Assembly (NCBI RefSeq): GCF_003703975.1
Contig: NZ_QTJY01000011.1
Location: 124,001 to 188,000, forward strand
Origin: Larkinella soli
Lineage (GTDB): Bacteria; Bacteroidota; Bacteroidia; Cytophagales; Spirosomataceae
Length of the DNA stretch: 64,000 nt
Reading direction: 5' to 3'
Below, one piece after another: positions 33,524 to 42,072 of the stretch. Below the pieces are notes generated by a model. It was not told the DNA's origin and ran no database searches. It saw only the letters and a program-made list of their open reading frames with translations. The position numbers and the translations under genes are program-made. Every line of letters begins with the position of its first letter. Positions within the stretch are counted from its first letter, which is position 1.

Positions 33524-34606
33524 ATGTCAACATCAACCCAAACGGTGCGGGTGCTGGTTGTCGGCTGCGGCAACATGGGCGCATCGCACGCGATAGCCTA
33601 TTCCACCCTCGACGGTTTTGAAATCTGCGGGATCGTCTCCACCGGAAAAAGCAAGGAAGTCCTCAACGAACAGCTGGGGGGCGGCTTTCCGCTGTTCAGC
33701 GGGATGGAAACCGCCCTGAAGGAAACCCGACCCGACGCGGTCTGTATCTCCACCTACCCCGATACCCACGAAGCCTACGCCGTCATGGCGCTGGAACACG
33801 GCTGCCATGTCTTCATCGAAAAACCGCTGGCCGATACCGTCGAGGGCGCCGAACGCGTGGTGGCGGCCGCGGAAAAGGCCGGGAAGAAAGTGGTGGTCGG
33901 TTACATCCTGCGGCATCATCCTTCCTGGGAAAAATTCGTCGAAATTTCGCAGGGGCTGGGCAAACCGCTGGTGATGCGGATGAACCTCAACCAGCAGAGC
34001 CACGGCAACATGTGGACGGTTCACCGGAACCTGATGAAAAGCCTCAGCCCCATCGTGGACTGCGGGGTGCATTACATCGACGTCATGTGCCAGATGACCC
34101 GCTCGAAACCGCTTCAGGTGAACGCCATCGGGGCCCGGCTGACGGAGGATATTCCGGCCGGCAACTATAATTACGGACAGCTGCAAATCCGGTTCGAAGA
34201 CGGCTCGGTGGGCTGGTATGAAGCCGGCTGGGGGCCGATGATGTCCGAAACCGCCTTCTTCGTCAAGGATGTGATCGGGCCGAAAGGCTGCGTCTCCATC
34301 GTCGCCAAAAATGCCGGGGCGGCCGGCAAATCGGACGACGTCGACTCCCACACGAAAACCGAATCGCTGCGGGTTCACCAGGCTACCCTCGACGCCAACG
34401 ACCAGTTCGAGAAGGAGGATGCCTGGATCGATATGCAGGACGAACCCAACCACCAGGAACTCTGCAACCGCGAACAGCGGTATTTCCTGAAGGCCATCCG
34501 CGAAAATATCGACCTGACCGACCACCTCCAGGATGCGGTCAACAGCCTTCGCATCGCCTTCGCCTGTGACGAATCCGTTCGGACCGGCCAGCCGGTAATG
34601 CTGTAG
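33524..34606 (+). CDS. Gfo/Idh/MocA family oxidoreductase
   Basis: The 360-residue protein starts with the Rossmann motif RVLVVGCGNMGASHAIAYSTLDGFEICGIV, has the EKP motif (HVFIEKPLADTVEGAERVV) and the C-terminal domain with VDCGVHYIDVMCQMTRSKP. Such enzymes oxidise or reduce sugars or inositols with NAD(P). No leader is seen, so it is cytoplasmic, in contrast to the second Gfo/Idh/MocA protein at 43651-45108. It ends at a strong bidirectional terminator. Confidence 0.92.
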   Translation: MSTSTQTVRVLVVGCGNMGASHAIAYSTLDGFEICGIVSTGKSKEVLNEQLGGGFPLFSGMETALKETRPDAVCISTYPDTHEAYAVMALEHGCHVFIEKPLADTVEGAERVVAAAEKAGKKVVVGYILRHHPSWEKFVEISQGLGKPLVMRMNLNQQSHGNMWTVHRNLMKSLSPIVDCGVHYIDVMCQMTRSKPLQVNAIGARLTEDIPAGNYNYGQLQIRFEDGSVGWYEAGWGPMMSETAFFVKDVIGPKGCVSIVAKNAGAAGKSDDVDSHTKTESLRVHQATLDANDQFEKEDAWIDMQDEPNHQELCNREQRYFLKAIRENIDLTDHLQDAVNSLRIAFACDESVRTGQPVML

Positions 34607-34624
34607 CCGTTTCGCAGGAAGCAA

Positions 34625-34669
34625 AAAAGGAAAGGTGCCCGATTTTAACGATTGGGCACCTTTCCTTTT
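34625..34669. terminator. Bidirectional terminator between convergent genes
   Basis: Arms AAAAGGAAAGGTGCCC (34625-34640) and its complement (34654-34669) form a 16-bp stem with T-runs available on both strands. It serves the Gfo/Idh/MocA gene and the MBOAT operon. Confidence 0.9.
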
Positions 34670-34678
34670 AAACCACTT

Positions 34679-36181
34679 TCAGAACTGGAAGTAAATAAAC
34701 GAGCTGGTGCTTTTCTGGGCCAGGACCAGCGAAATCAGCAGAATGGCCCAAACCATCCCCAGCGCCCACCAGGGAAGCCGTTCCATCAGGCGTTCCAGGG
34801 AACTGTTGCGCATCCGCCAGTGACAGACGATGATCCCGACCGTTACCAACCCGACGGTTAGAATGGCGGTGGTCGTCAGCATGGGTGCACCGTTTGGAAT
34901 CACGCCGAACATGGAAAGCAGCAGCAGACCGGCCCCCTTGAAAGTCGTCGCCCGGAAGAACACCCAGGTAATGTTGACCAGAAAAAGCGTCAGCAGGGCC
35001 AGCAGAAACTGCCCGGAGCGTCCGCGGAGCGACAAGGCCGGCCCCAGGGCGGCCCGGCTGATCACCGTGCCTTCGGAGAGGGCCCCCTCCTGGTGAGCCG
35101 CCGTCCGTCGCCTTCTCGTCCGGTCGAGGCCATCGCGGATCAGTCGCTCGATGCACAGGAACAGGCCGTGCAGGGCGCCCCAGACTACGAACGTCCAGGA
35201 GGCTCCGTGCCACAACCCGCCCAGCAGCATCGTCAGCATCAGATTCACGTAGGTCCGTGGACGCCCCTTCCGGTTGCCGCCCAGGGGAATGTAGAGGTAA
35301 TCCCGCAGCCAGGTGGAAAGCGTGATGTGCCACCGTCGCCAGAAATCGGAAAAACCGACGGCCGCATACGGATACCGGAAGTTATCGGGGAGGGTGATGC
35401 CCAGGCAGAGCGATGCCCCGATGGCGCAGGTGCTGTACCCCGCGAAATCACAGAAAATCTGTCCCGAAAACGCCAGCACTCCGATCCAGGCGTCAAGCGT
35501 CCGCACCGGGAAGGGCAACCCGAAAATCAGGTCGGCGGTGTCGGCCAGCAGACCGTCGGCGACGGTTACTTTCATGAACAGCCCCAGCGATAGCAGAAAC
35601 AGGCCCTGGTAGATCTGCCGGGCGGTGGCCTGACGGGGCGTCTTGAACTGGGGAATCAGGTCTTCGGGCCGCACGATCGGACCCGCCACGAGGTGCGGAA
35701 AGTAGGTGACGAACAGGGCGAAATTGAGGAACGACGGCTCCGGCGCAAATTTTTTCCGGTACACGTCCAGCGTGTAGGAGAGCGTCACGAAGGTGTAAAA
35801 GGAAATCCCGACGGGCAGGATGATGTCCGGGCGGGCAGCCTGAAACGTAACGCCCATCGCCGACAGGATGGCCGTAAAGTTTTCCAGCAAAAAGCCGCCG
35901 TATTTAAAATAACTCAGCATCCCCAGGTTAAGGACCAGACTGACCGTCAGCAGCATTTTCCGGCGGGCCGGTCGCTGTTCCTGCCAGATGAGCCGGGCCA
36001 TCTGGTAATCGACCACCGTCGACAGCCACAGGAGCAGGATAAACGGCGGATTCCAGAGGGCATAGAACAGATAGCTGGCCAGCAGCAGATTGATTTTTTT
36101 CGTCCTCCAGGCCAGGGGAAGGTAGTGGAGGAACAGAACGATCGCGAAGAAAACGACGAAAGTATAGGAATTGAAAACCAT
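34679..36181 (-). CDS. MBOAT family O-acyltransferase (AlgI-like)
   Basis: The 500-residue multi-pass protein has the MBOAT/AlgI pattern: MVFNSYTFVVFFAIVLFLHYLPL at the N-terminus, FVTYFPHLVAGPIVRPEDLIPQF, FSDFWRRWHITLSTWLRDYLYIPLGGN and MLLGGLWHGASWTFVVWGALHG, which includes the invariant histidine. These proteins carry acetyl groups across the inner membrane for O-acetylation of a polysaccharide. The SGNH-like gene ends 12 bases upstream in the same operon and is the likely periplasmic partner. The polymer modified is not identified. Confidence 0.93.
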   Translation of the reverse strand: MVFNSYTFVVFFAIVLFLHYLPLAWRTKKINLLLASYLFYALWNPPFILLLWLSTVVDYQMARLIWQEQRPARRKMLLTVSLVLNLGMLSYFKYGGFLLENFTAILSAMGVTFQAARPDIILPVGISFYTFVTLSYTLDVYRKKFAPEPSFLNFALFVTYFPHLVAGPIVRPEDLIPQFKTPRQATARQIYQGLFLLSLGLFMKVTVADGLLADTADLIFGLPFPVRTLDAWIGVLAFSGQIFCDFAGYSTCAIGASLCLGITLPDNFRYPYAAVGFSDFWRRWHITLSTWLRDYLYIPLGGNRKGRPRTYVNLMLTMLLGGLWHGASWTFVVWGALHGLFLCIERLIRDGLDRTRRRRTAAHQEGALSEGTVISRAALGPALSLRGRSGQFLLALLTLFLVNITWVFFRATTFKGAGLLLLSMFGVIPNGAPMLTTTAILTVGLVTVGIIVCHWRMRNSSLERLMERLPWWALGMVWAILLISLVLAQKSTSSFIYFQF

Positions 36182-36193
36182 GGTGGGTGCGGG

Positions 36194-37264
36194 CTACAGA
36201 GTGGAAGAAACAAGCGGTGGCGTGGCCGAATGGCGGGCGATCTTCCATCCGGTTTTCTGCTCCAGGATCGGGATGAGGGACCGGGTAAACGGGATGGCGT
36301 CGCGCGGAGTCAGGTGCGACCATTCGGGGCAGCGAAACCGGCTCAGTTCGGGATAGTCGGAGAAATAGATGCCCCGGCACCCGGTGTGCGACAGCAGCCG
36401 GTCCCAGTATTTAGAACGCGGAAAACCCAAGTTCTCCCCGATGTTCATCGGTCCGTCGGAAGGCGTCCGGATGAATACCACCTGACCGCCCCGGGTCCGG
36501 ATCTGATCGACCGATTTCTTCACCGAATTCAGGATGGCCTCCAGCAGCGGGCCGTCGACGGCCTGTTTGGGACTATGCTCCCGGACGTCGTTCCAGACGG
36601 CTTTCACCTGGTTCTGCATCACGGTATCCCGAAGAAACGCCCGGGTCATGGCGGTCTGCCGGTCGAACCGGTTGAGGGACCAGGCCAACGGAAATCGCGG
36701 CCCGGGCCAGACGCCGGGGCGGTCCTGAATGGGAAGCCGGCTAATGAGGGCGGGCAGGGAGAGCCCTTCCTCATCCAGAAAAAGCAGATTGCTCTCCAGA
36801 ACGCGGTTCATCCGGAAACTGATCTGCTGCGACAGGGACCAGTTCGGATAGGCTTTGACCCTCCGGGTCGCCTGTTTTTCGGGAAAAGCCCCGTCCGGGG
36901 TAAAAAATAACGGTTCGGTGACGTCCACCAGCAGAATCCCGCGAAAATTCGGATCATTGCCCAGATCGGTCAGCAGGGGGCGCGGGGAGGTGCCCACCAA
37001 GGAGAGCTGGATGGGTTTTTTCCCCGTGATCTGCTCCCACGTATTCTGGTCGAGGTCGAATTTGATGCGCGAAGAACCGATCACCACCGGCCGGGCCGGA
37101 CTGCTCTCATAAACCTGGCTTCGGTAATACGACCAAAGGCTTTCATCATCGTTAAAGGCGAGTTCATAATTCTGACTCCGCCAGTACCCTTCCCAGCCGG
37201 CGACAAAGGCCACCACCAGAAATACCGCCAGAAAGGCAGACTTTCTAAAACTAATCTGATTCAT
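36194..37264 (-). CDS. Membrane-anchored SGNH/AlgJ-DltD-like partner of the MBOAT protein
   Basis: The 356-residue protein has one N-terminal membrane anchor (SAFLAVFLVVAFVAGWEGYW), then a periplasmic region with the GDS-like block VVIGSSRIKFDL and a later WSHLTPRDAIPF segment that can supply Asp/His. This matches SGNH-hydrolase-like proteins paired with MBOAT acyltransferases (AlgJ/AlgX, DltD). It would transfer the acetyl group to the polymer in the periplasm. The Ser in GSSR is the expected nucleophile. It is the first gene of a two-gene operon. Confidence 0.75.
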   Translation of the reverse strand: MNQISFRKSAFLAVFLVVAFVAGWEGYWRSQNYELAFNDDESLWSYYRSQVYESSPARPVVIGSSRIKFDLDQNTWEQITGKKPIQLSLVGTSPRPLLTDLGNDPNFRGILLVDVTEPLFFTPDGAFPEKQATRRVKAYPNWSLSQQISFRMNRVLESNLLFLDEEGLSLPALISRLPIQDRPGVWPGPRFPLAWSLNRFDRQTAMTRAFLRDTVMQNQVKAVWNDVREHSPKQAVDGPLLEAILNSVKKSVDQIRTRGGQVVFIRTPSDGPMNIGENLGFPRSKYWDRLLSHTGCRGIYFSDYPELSRFRCPEWSHLTPRDAIPFTRSLIPILEQKTGWKIARHSATPPLVSSTL

Positions 37265-37673
37265 GAGAAATAATTTATGGATGCAAAAAACGAAGTATGC
37301 GAATCCGGGAGAAAAGCATTCAGAATGCGTTGAATCAGACGGCCCGGATGATTCCGGGTCTTTGAAGAATGGCCGCCACGGGATGGAAAAACTGCCTTCC
37401 CACTGTGGCCGGCCTTGTCGTTTAGAAGGTCATTAAAAGTAGCTAACTGCCTCATTAAAAGCAACAGGCATTGAGCGAACGGTAGTCCACCGGCCGTTTT
37501 TTTCAACAAGCCGGTACCCTCCGAGTGAGCAGCCCCTGCCGGTTCAGGCCCGGCTTCGGCCGGTTTAAGCGCCGATTCTTCAACCCGGACCGGTTTCCGC
37601 TTTCCGGCAGAGGCTGCGGCTGGTACCTTGCCGGCGGTTTACAACAAATACACACCTGCTTTTTCCGCCCGTT
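37265..37673. other. 409-base gap without a convincing gene
   Basis: A minus-strand open frame (37261-37509, 82 codons) has no family features and is not called. The 9-base direct repeat CATTAAAAG occurs at 37431-37439 and 37453-37461, 22 bases apart. A GC-rich stretch ending in CCGTTTTTTT (37492-37503 region) could be a weak terminator. No clear promoter is seen. Confidence 0.5.
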
Positions 37674-37871
37674 ATGTTAACACTGTCCTTTCAGTACATC
37701 GACCCGATCGTTCTGGCCCTCTGCCTTGTCATCTCCCTGATCGATACCGTCCGGTCCGTTCGCCCGGCCGAAACGAAGAAACCGGAAGGGACCGGCTCCG
37801 GAAATGCGGCCGAAACCGGGACAAATTCGTCGACATCCAATCCGGATATCTATTATTCGGGTATATTTTGA
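37674..37871 (+). CDS. Small single-helix membrane protein
   Basis: The 65-residue frame starts with a hydrophobic helix (FQYIDPIVLALCLVISLIDTV) and continues as a polar, Thr/Gly/Asn-rich tail. It ends 21 bases before the esterase gene on the same strand, which supports co-expression. The size and composition fit a small membrane protein, but there is no family match I can name and the frame may be spurious. Confidence 0.4.
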   Translation: MLTLSFQYIDPIVLALCLVISLIDTVRSVRPAETKKPEGTGSGNAAETGTNSSTSNPDIYYSGIF

Positions 37872-37892
37872 CGAAAGAAAAATCGTCACCGA

Positions 37893-38837
37893 ATGTCCGT
37901 TTCCCCGCTTCGGCTCCCAGGCCGTACCACCCGATCCCGCTACCACCTGCTCTGGCAGGTCCCGGCCGGGGTGCTGGTGCTGATGGCCGTCCTGACAGCC
38001 GCCAACGAGTGGGCCGTGGCCCGGTCGGTTCACCGCACCAAGGACCTGGCCTACGTGGAGGCTGGAAGCCCGGGGTTCCCAACCGAACGGCACCGGCTCG
38101 ACGTGTTTGCGCCGGCCGGTCCGACGACCGCCAAACGGCCGGTGGTGGTGTTCATTCACGGGGGAAGCTGGAACAGCGGCAGCAAGAACCTGTACGGTTT
38201 CATCGGCCGCCGGCTGGCCCACCGGGGCCTGGTGGCCGTGGTGATCAACTACCGGCTTTCGCCCTCGGTGCAGGTTCCGGCAATGGCCGAAGACTGCGCC
38301 CGGGCGGTAGTCTGGACGCAAAAGCACATCGGACGGTTCGGCGGGGACGGGGAACGGATTTTTGTGATGGGGCATTCGGCCGGGGGCGGGCTGGCCGCAC
38401 TGCTGGCGGTGGACGACAGCCTCTTCAGCCGGCTGGGATCGTCGAAAAATCCGGTTCGGGGCGCCGTCCTCGACGATCCTGCCGGGCTGGATATGCTGGA
38501 CTATTTGCGAAAAATGGAATATCCGGGCGATGAGCAGTATCTGGTTCCCTTCGGCCGCGACCCGGCGGTTTGGCGCTCCATGTCGGCGCTGTACCGGGTC
38601 CGGTCCGGAATACCCCCCCTGCTGGTTTACGTGGGCGAAAAAACGTACCCGAGCATCGCCCGCAGCACCCGAAAGTTCCGGGACCGCCTGCGGGAAACCG
38701 GCGCTCCGTTCCGCTTTACGGTCTTTCCGGGAAAGAAGCATGTGGGGATGGTGGCCCAGTTATTCTGGAAGAACAATCGGATTTACAAGGATTTACTGCA
38801 CCTGGTCGAAACCGGAGACCTTCCGAAGGCCGAATAA
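37893..38837 (+). CDS. Alpha/beta hydrolase (HSL/BD-FAE-like esterase)
   Basis: The 314-residue protein has an N-terminal membrane anchor or uncleaved signal (residues about 22-42, LLWQVPAGVLVLMAVLTAANEW). The catalytic domain shows the oxyanion motif VVVFIHGGSWNSGSKN, the nucleophile elbow GHSAGGGLAALLA, the acid in LVYVGEKT region and the histidine in FPGKKHVGMV. This is the carboxylesterase group that acts on acylated carbohydrates or small esters. The 3' end overlaps the convergent TruC gene by 45 bases. Confidence 0.88.
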   Translation: MSVSPLRLPGRTTRSRYHLLWQVPAGVLVLMAVLTAANEWAVARSVHRTKDLAYVEAGSPGFPTERHRLDVFAPAGPTTAKRPVVVFIHGGSWNSGSKNLYGFIGRRLAHRGLVAVVINYRLSPSVQVPAMAEDCARAVVWTQKHIGRFGGDGERIFVMGHSAGGGLAALLAVDDSLFSRLGSSKNPVRGAVLDDPAGLDMLDYLRKMEYPGDEQYLVPFGRDPAVWRSMSALYRVRSGIPPLLVYVGEKTYPSIARSTRKFRDRLRETGAPFRFTVFPGKKHVGMVAQLFWKNNRIYKDLLHLVETGDLPKAE

Positions 38838-39524
38838 CACCTCGAGCATCCGTCGAAATTCGGGCTGATACCCGGCCGAAATCGTGACCGGCGCGCCGGT
38901 GGTCGGATGTCGGAACCGGAGCAGGCCGGCGTGAAGCAGCATCGTATCCATGCCGAACCGATCCTTGAACATCCGGTTCTGTTTGTTGCAGCCGTGCGGA
39001 CGGTCGCCGATGATGGGGTGAAAAATATGGGCCATGTGCTTCCGCAGCTGGTGCATCCGGCCGGTGGTCGGGCGGAGTTCGACCAGGGAATACCGGGAAG
39101 TGGCGTGGCCGGCGGACGGCAGATCGACTTCCGTCCGGCGCAGGGTTTTCAGCTGCGTGAAGGCTTCCTGAAGCACCCCATCCTCCCGGCGAAGGGGGTA
39201 ATCGATCTCCAGCACCTCCGGCGTATAGCCCCGAACGACAGCGTGGTACGTCTTTTCGACCTGCCCTTCCGAAAACATTCCCTGAAGGGCCGCGTTCATC
39301 GGCTCCGAAAGGGCGAACAGCAGCACCCCGCCGGTTTTTCGGTCGAGCCGGTGGACGGGCCAGACCCGCCTTCCTAACTGGTCGCGGAGCCGCTGGACCG
39401 CAAATTCTTCGGCCTCTCTCGCAAGAGGTGAACGGTGAACCAGCAGGCCATGCGGTTTGTTGATCGCCACCATCTCCTCCGATTCGAAGAGGACCTGAAG
39501 GCCGGATGGATGAACTGCTTCCAA
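38793..39524 (-). CDS. truC: RNA pseudouridine synthase, TruC-like
   Basis: The 243-residue protein has the RluA-type core: MVAINKPHGLLVHRSP, the catalytic WPVHRLDRKTGGVLLFAL (Asp nucleophile in HRLDRKT), RPTTGRMHQLRKHMAHIFHPIIGDRPHGCNKQNR and LLHAGLLRFRHP. The HPIIGDRPHG-x-KQNR form is typical of TruC, which makes pseudouridine 65 in tRNA. It has no S4 domain. The 3' end overlaps the convergent esterase gene; a second gene, GH5, ends 10 bases upstream on the same strand. Confidence 0.88.
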   Translation of the reverse strand: MEAVHPSGLQVLFESEEMVAINKPHGLLVHRSPLAREAEEFAVQRLRDQLGRRVWPVHRLDRKTGGVLLFALSEPMNAALQGMFSEGQVEKTYHAVVRGYTPEVLEIDYPLRREDGVLQEAFTQLKTLRRTEVDLPSAGHATSRYSLVELRPTTGRMHQLRKHMAHIFHPIIGDRPHGCNKQNRMFKDRFGMDTMLLHAGLLRFRHPTTGAPVTISAGYQPEFRRMLEVLFGLRKVSGFDQVQ

Positions 39525-39534
39525 CGCCGGCGGG

Positions 39535-40680
39535 TTAATATTTCGCCATGAGATTCAGAAGCTTGCGGTCTAGTTTATGCCCTTTCCAGTCCTCGTAGGC
39601 CACATCCGCCCGACGCGAATCCAGCACGCCGAAGTCGCCGATAAATTCCCAGAGGGCAAAGCCGATGCCGTTTCTGGAGAGGATGTCCAGCACATCGCCG
39701 AACCAGGCCAGGAAGACGTCGTGCGGGGTTTTGTTCCAGCAGCCGCACTCCCCGCAATGCACCCCGACGCCCTTGTTGACCAGGTCGATCCAGGGCTGGT
39801 AAAAGGTTTCGAGCATGTCGCGGCTGAGGTATTTGTCGCCCACCTGCCCCGGCCACTTCGGCTCGGGCAGGTTTTCGGGATCTTTGTTGGCCCAGGGCGC
39901 CTTGTAATGGGAGATGATGCCCGGGTGGTAGCCCCGGCAGCTCTGGGCGATGTTCAGGTCCGTAATTTCCGGGATCACCTTCGTGCCGGTATCGTTGCCG
40001 TCGGCGATGATGAGGTGGTTCGGGTTTTCTTTCCGGATGGCTTCGGCGGCCGCTTTGGCCATTTTCCGATACACCTCCCCCGGAACCGTGCTGCGCCGGG
40101 AGTGCTGGTCGTTCATATCCTCCCGCATGCTCGGTTCGTTGAGCAGATCGAAGCTGATTTTTTCCGGCGACTCGCTGCGGTAACGCTTGGCCCAGTGGTT
40201 CCAGTGGAAGCAGAAGGCATCGAGCGCCTGCTGGTCGGTCCAGAGGTTATACGGTTCGTTGAACCCGGCATTGACGCAATAGCCCGGCGCCCGGTGCAGA
40301 TTCAGACTGACGTGCAGCCCGTTGTCCTGCGCCATCGTCACCAGTCGGTCGATCCGTTCGACAGCCATTTCGTCGATCTGATAGACCTCTTCCGGAGTAA
40401 TGTTTTTGGACCGGTCAAATTTCAGGTAAGCCGGGTAGGCCATCGGGAGCCGCACGAAATCGAAGCCCCAGTCCCGCATCCATTTCAGGTGATCCTCCTC
40501 GGTGGCCCGCCGGCCCTGAGCCGGGTTGGGCGAGAAGAAATCGAGCAGGTTGAAGCCTTTCCACTTCGGCAGTTTATTTTTCGCGCCTTTCGGCGTTCGG
40601 TCGGCCAGGACCGCCGGTCTGCCGGCCGAAACGGCCGCGGTCAGCATTCCGGTATGTTGTATAAAGGATCTTCGGTTCAT
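39535..40680 (-). CDS. Glycoside hydrolase family 5 (cellulase-like) protein
   Basis: The 381-residue protein has a Tat-like leader (MNRRSFIQHTGMLTAAVSAG). The GH5 barrel is clear: WKGFNLLDFF, WMRDWGFDFVRLPMAYP, LHVSLNLHRAPGYCVN, the acid/base E182 in ISFDLLNEPSM and the nucleophile E311 in VGVHCGECGCW, with GFALWEFIGDFGVLD at the end. It hydrolyses beta-linked glucans or mannans outside the cytoplasm. It forms a short same-strand pair with TruC downstream (10-base gap). Confidence 0.92.
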   Translation of the reverse strand: MNRRSFIQHTGMLTAAVSAGRPAVLADRTPKGAKNKLPKWKGFNLLDFFSPNPAQGRRATEEDHLKWMRDWGFDFVRLPMAYPAYLKFDRSKNITPEEVYQIDEMAVERIDRLVTMAQDNGLHVSLNLHRAPGYCVNAGFNEPYNLWTDQQALDAFCFHWNHWAKRYRSESPEKISFDLLNEPSMREDMNDQHSRRSTVPGEVYRKMAKAAAEAIRKENPNHLIIADGNDTGTKVIPEITDLNIAQSCRGYHPGIISHYKAPWANKDPENLPEPKWPGQVGDKYLSRDMLETFYQPWIDLVNKGVGVHCGECGCWNKTPHDVFLAWFGDVLDILSRNGIGFALWEFIGDFGVLDSRRADVAYEDWKGHKLDRKLLNLMAKY

Positions 40681-40701
40681 TCACGCAGAAAGAAGAATTT
40701 C

Positions 40702-40732
40702 TTGCCACCAAGGTACCCCTTTTGTAGCTTTG
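40702..40732 (+). promoter_or_regulatory. Perfect promoter placed directly before a start codon
   Basis: TTG (40702-40704), a 20-base spacer and TAGCTTTG (40725-40732) match the Bacteroidota consensus. ATG 40738 follows only 5 bases later, so transcription would start at or within a few bases of the start codon, implying a leaderless mRNA. Confidence 0.65.
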
Positions 40733-40737
40733 TTTCC

Positions 40738-40989
40738 ATGAGCATCATTCGAAAATCGGGGTCTTTCCCCGAAATTCCTGAATACGACAAAGCGTTTTGG
40801 TGGTCAAAAACACCTGAAGAACGGCTGGAAGCCGCGTTAAAGCTGATCCTTCAGGCAAAAATGATTTACCGGGCTAATCCCCTCAATCCTCCCCTCACCT
40901 CCCATGGAACCGGAATACTTAAGTCTCATACGCCTATTGAACGAAGAAGGGGTTACCTCGAAAATCTTCCCGGAGGAACGGAAGACTAA
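40738..40989 (+). CDS. Small hypothetical protein (83 residues), probably leaderless
   Basis: The product reads MSIIRKSGSFPEIPEYDKAF, then WWSKTPEERLEAALKLILQAK, and a polar C-terminus. The segment FW-x-TPEERLEAA is seen in short Bacteroidota proteins that I recall as unassigned and sometimes antitoxin-like. There is no adjacent toxin candidate. The start is supported by the promoter immediately upstream. The gene is divergent from GH5, whose start codon lies 57 bases away. Confidence 0.6.
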   Translation: MSIIRKSGSFPEIPEYDKAFWWSKTPEERLEAALKLILQAKMIYRANPLNPPLTSHGTGILKSHTPIERRRGYLENLPGGTED

Positions 40990-41040
40990 CGGTTTCCGGC
41001 CTGCCGCTTCCGCAATCGGATAACCAAATCGGAAATTGGC

Positions 41041-41060
41041 TTGTTTATGGGTATAAACAA
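41041..41060 (+). promoter_or_regulatory. Perfect 8-bp inverted repeat upstream of the metallopeptidase gene
   Basis: TTGTTTATGGGTATAAACAA is a perfect palindrome with a 4-base centre, 23 bases before ATG 41084. Its size and place fit an operator for a dimeric regulator. No binding protein can be named. Confidence 0.4.
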
Positions 41061-41083
41061 ACCTACGATAACCATTTAAAACT

Positions 41084-41935
41084 ATGCGCTGGATTGGCAG
41101 ACGCGAAAGCGGAAACGTGGAAGACCGCCGGGGCAGCGGGGGCGGTGGTTTGGCGGTCGGCGGGGGCATCGGCACCGTCGTCATCGCCATCATCGTGTAC
41201 CTGCTGGGCGGTGACCCGACTCAGATCACCCAGAATACCGGCATCGACCAGACGGCCAGCCAGCCCGTCGATCCGGCCAACGACGAAGCCGGGCGCTTCG
41301 TGAAAGTCGTCCTTGCCGATACCGAGGACGTCTGGACCAAACTCTTCGCCGATCAGGGCCAGACGTACCCGAAGCCGGTCCTCGTCCTGTTCCGGGGCGG
41401 CACCTCCTCCGGCTGCGGCATGGCCTCGGCGGCCTCCGGCCCCTTCTACTGCCCGGCTGATGAAAAACTGTACATCGACCTGTCCTTTTACGACGAACTG
41501 CGCGAGCGGTTCAACGCCCCCGGCGACTTTGCCATGGCTTACGTCATCGCTCATGAGGTCGGGCACCATATTCAGCACCAGCTGGGCCTGACCGATCAGG
41601 TCGACCGGGCCCGCGGACGGGTCAGCCGGGAACAGTACAACCGGATGTCGGTCCGGCTTGAACTACAGGCCGATTTTCTGGCCGGGGTCTGGGCCCACCA
41701 TGCGCAGAAGATGAAAAACATCCTGGAACAGGGCGACATCGAGGAAGCGATGGCGGCCGCCGGAGCCATCGGCGACGACCGGATTCAGGAACAGACCCAG
41801 GGACACGTCAATCCCGAGTCCTTCACCCACGGGTCGTCGGCCCAGCGGGTATACTGGTTCAAGAAAGGCTTCCAGACCGGTGACATGAAGCAGGGCGATA
41901 CCTTCAACAGCCGCGAGGACGCCAATCTTCAGTAA
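41084..41935 (+). CDS. Neutral zinc metallopeptidase (YpfJ-like)
   Basis: The 283-residue protein has a Gly-rich juxtamembrane N-terminus (RRGSGGGGLAVGGGIG), one membrane helix (TVVIAIIVYLLGG), then a periplasmic domain. The zinc site is H157-E158-x-x-H161 in AYVIAHEVGHHIQHQLG with a downstream acidic ligand likely in RLELQADFLAGVWAHH. GCGMASAASGPFYCPAD is a conserved family segment with two cysteines. The family (DUF pfam Zn_peptidase) is widespread but its natural substrate is not established. It ends with a terminator hairpin. Confidence 0.92.
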   Translation: MRWIGRRESGNVEDRRGSGGGGLAVGGGIGTVVIAIIVYLLGGDPTQITQNTGIDQTASQPVDPANDEAGRFVKVVLADTEDVWTKLFADQGQTYPKPVLVLFRGGTSSGCGMASAASGPFYCPADEKLYIDLSFYDELRERFNAPGDFAMAYVIAHEVGHHIQHQLGLTDQVDRARGRVSREQYNRMSVRLELQADFLAGVWAHHAQKMKNILEQGDIEEAMAAAGAIGDDRIQEQTQGHVNPESFTHGSSAQRVYWFKKGFQTGDMKQGDTFNSREDANLQ

Positions 41936-41957
41936 GGTCCGTTTGCGATCTTTCAAC

Positions 41958-41985
41958 AAGCCCGGGAGCCTGCTTCCGGGCTTTT
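41958..41985 (+). terminator. Intrinsic terminator after the metallopeptidase gene
   Basis: AAGCCCGG (41958-41965) pairs with CCGGGCTT (41976-41983), followed by TT. A second inverted repeat (GGAAAACCG 42014-42022 with CGGTTTTCC 42036-42044) lies between it and the next gene. Confidence 0.65.
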
Positions 41986-42072
41986 CTGCGTCTTTCTCCG
42001 TACATTGGCCTATGGAAAACCGCCCGACCGGCCGCCGGTTTTCCAACTTTCCGTTCAAGCTAAACCAACAGT

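Noticed and set aside
37261-37509. 82-codon minus-strand frame in the gap before the esterase gene
   Set aside because: No family features, no promoter, and composition does not resemble coding sequence of the neighbours.
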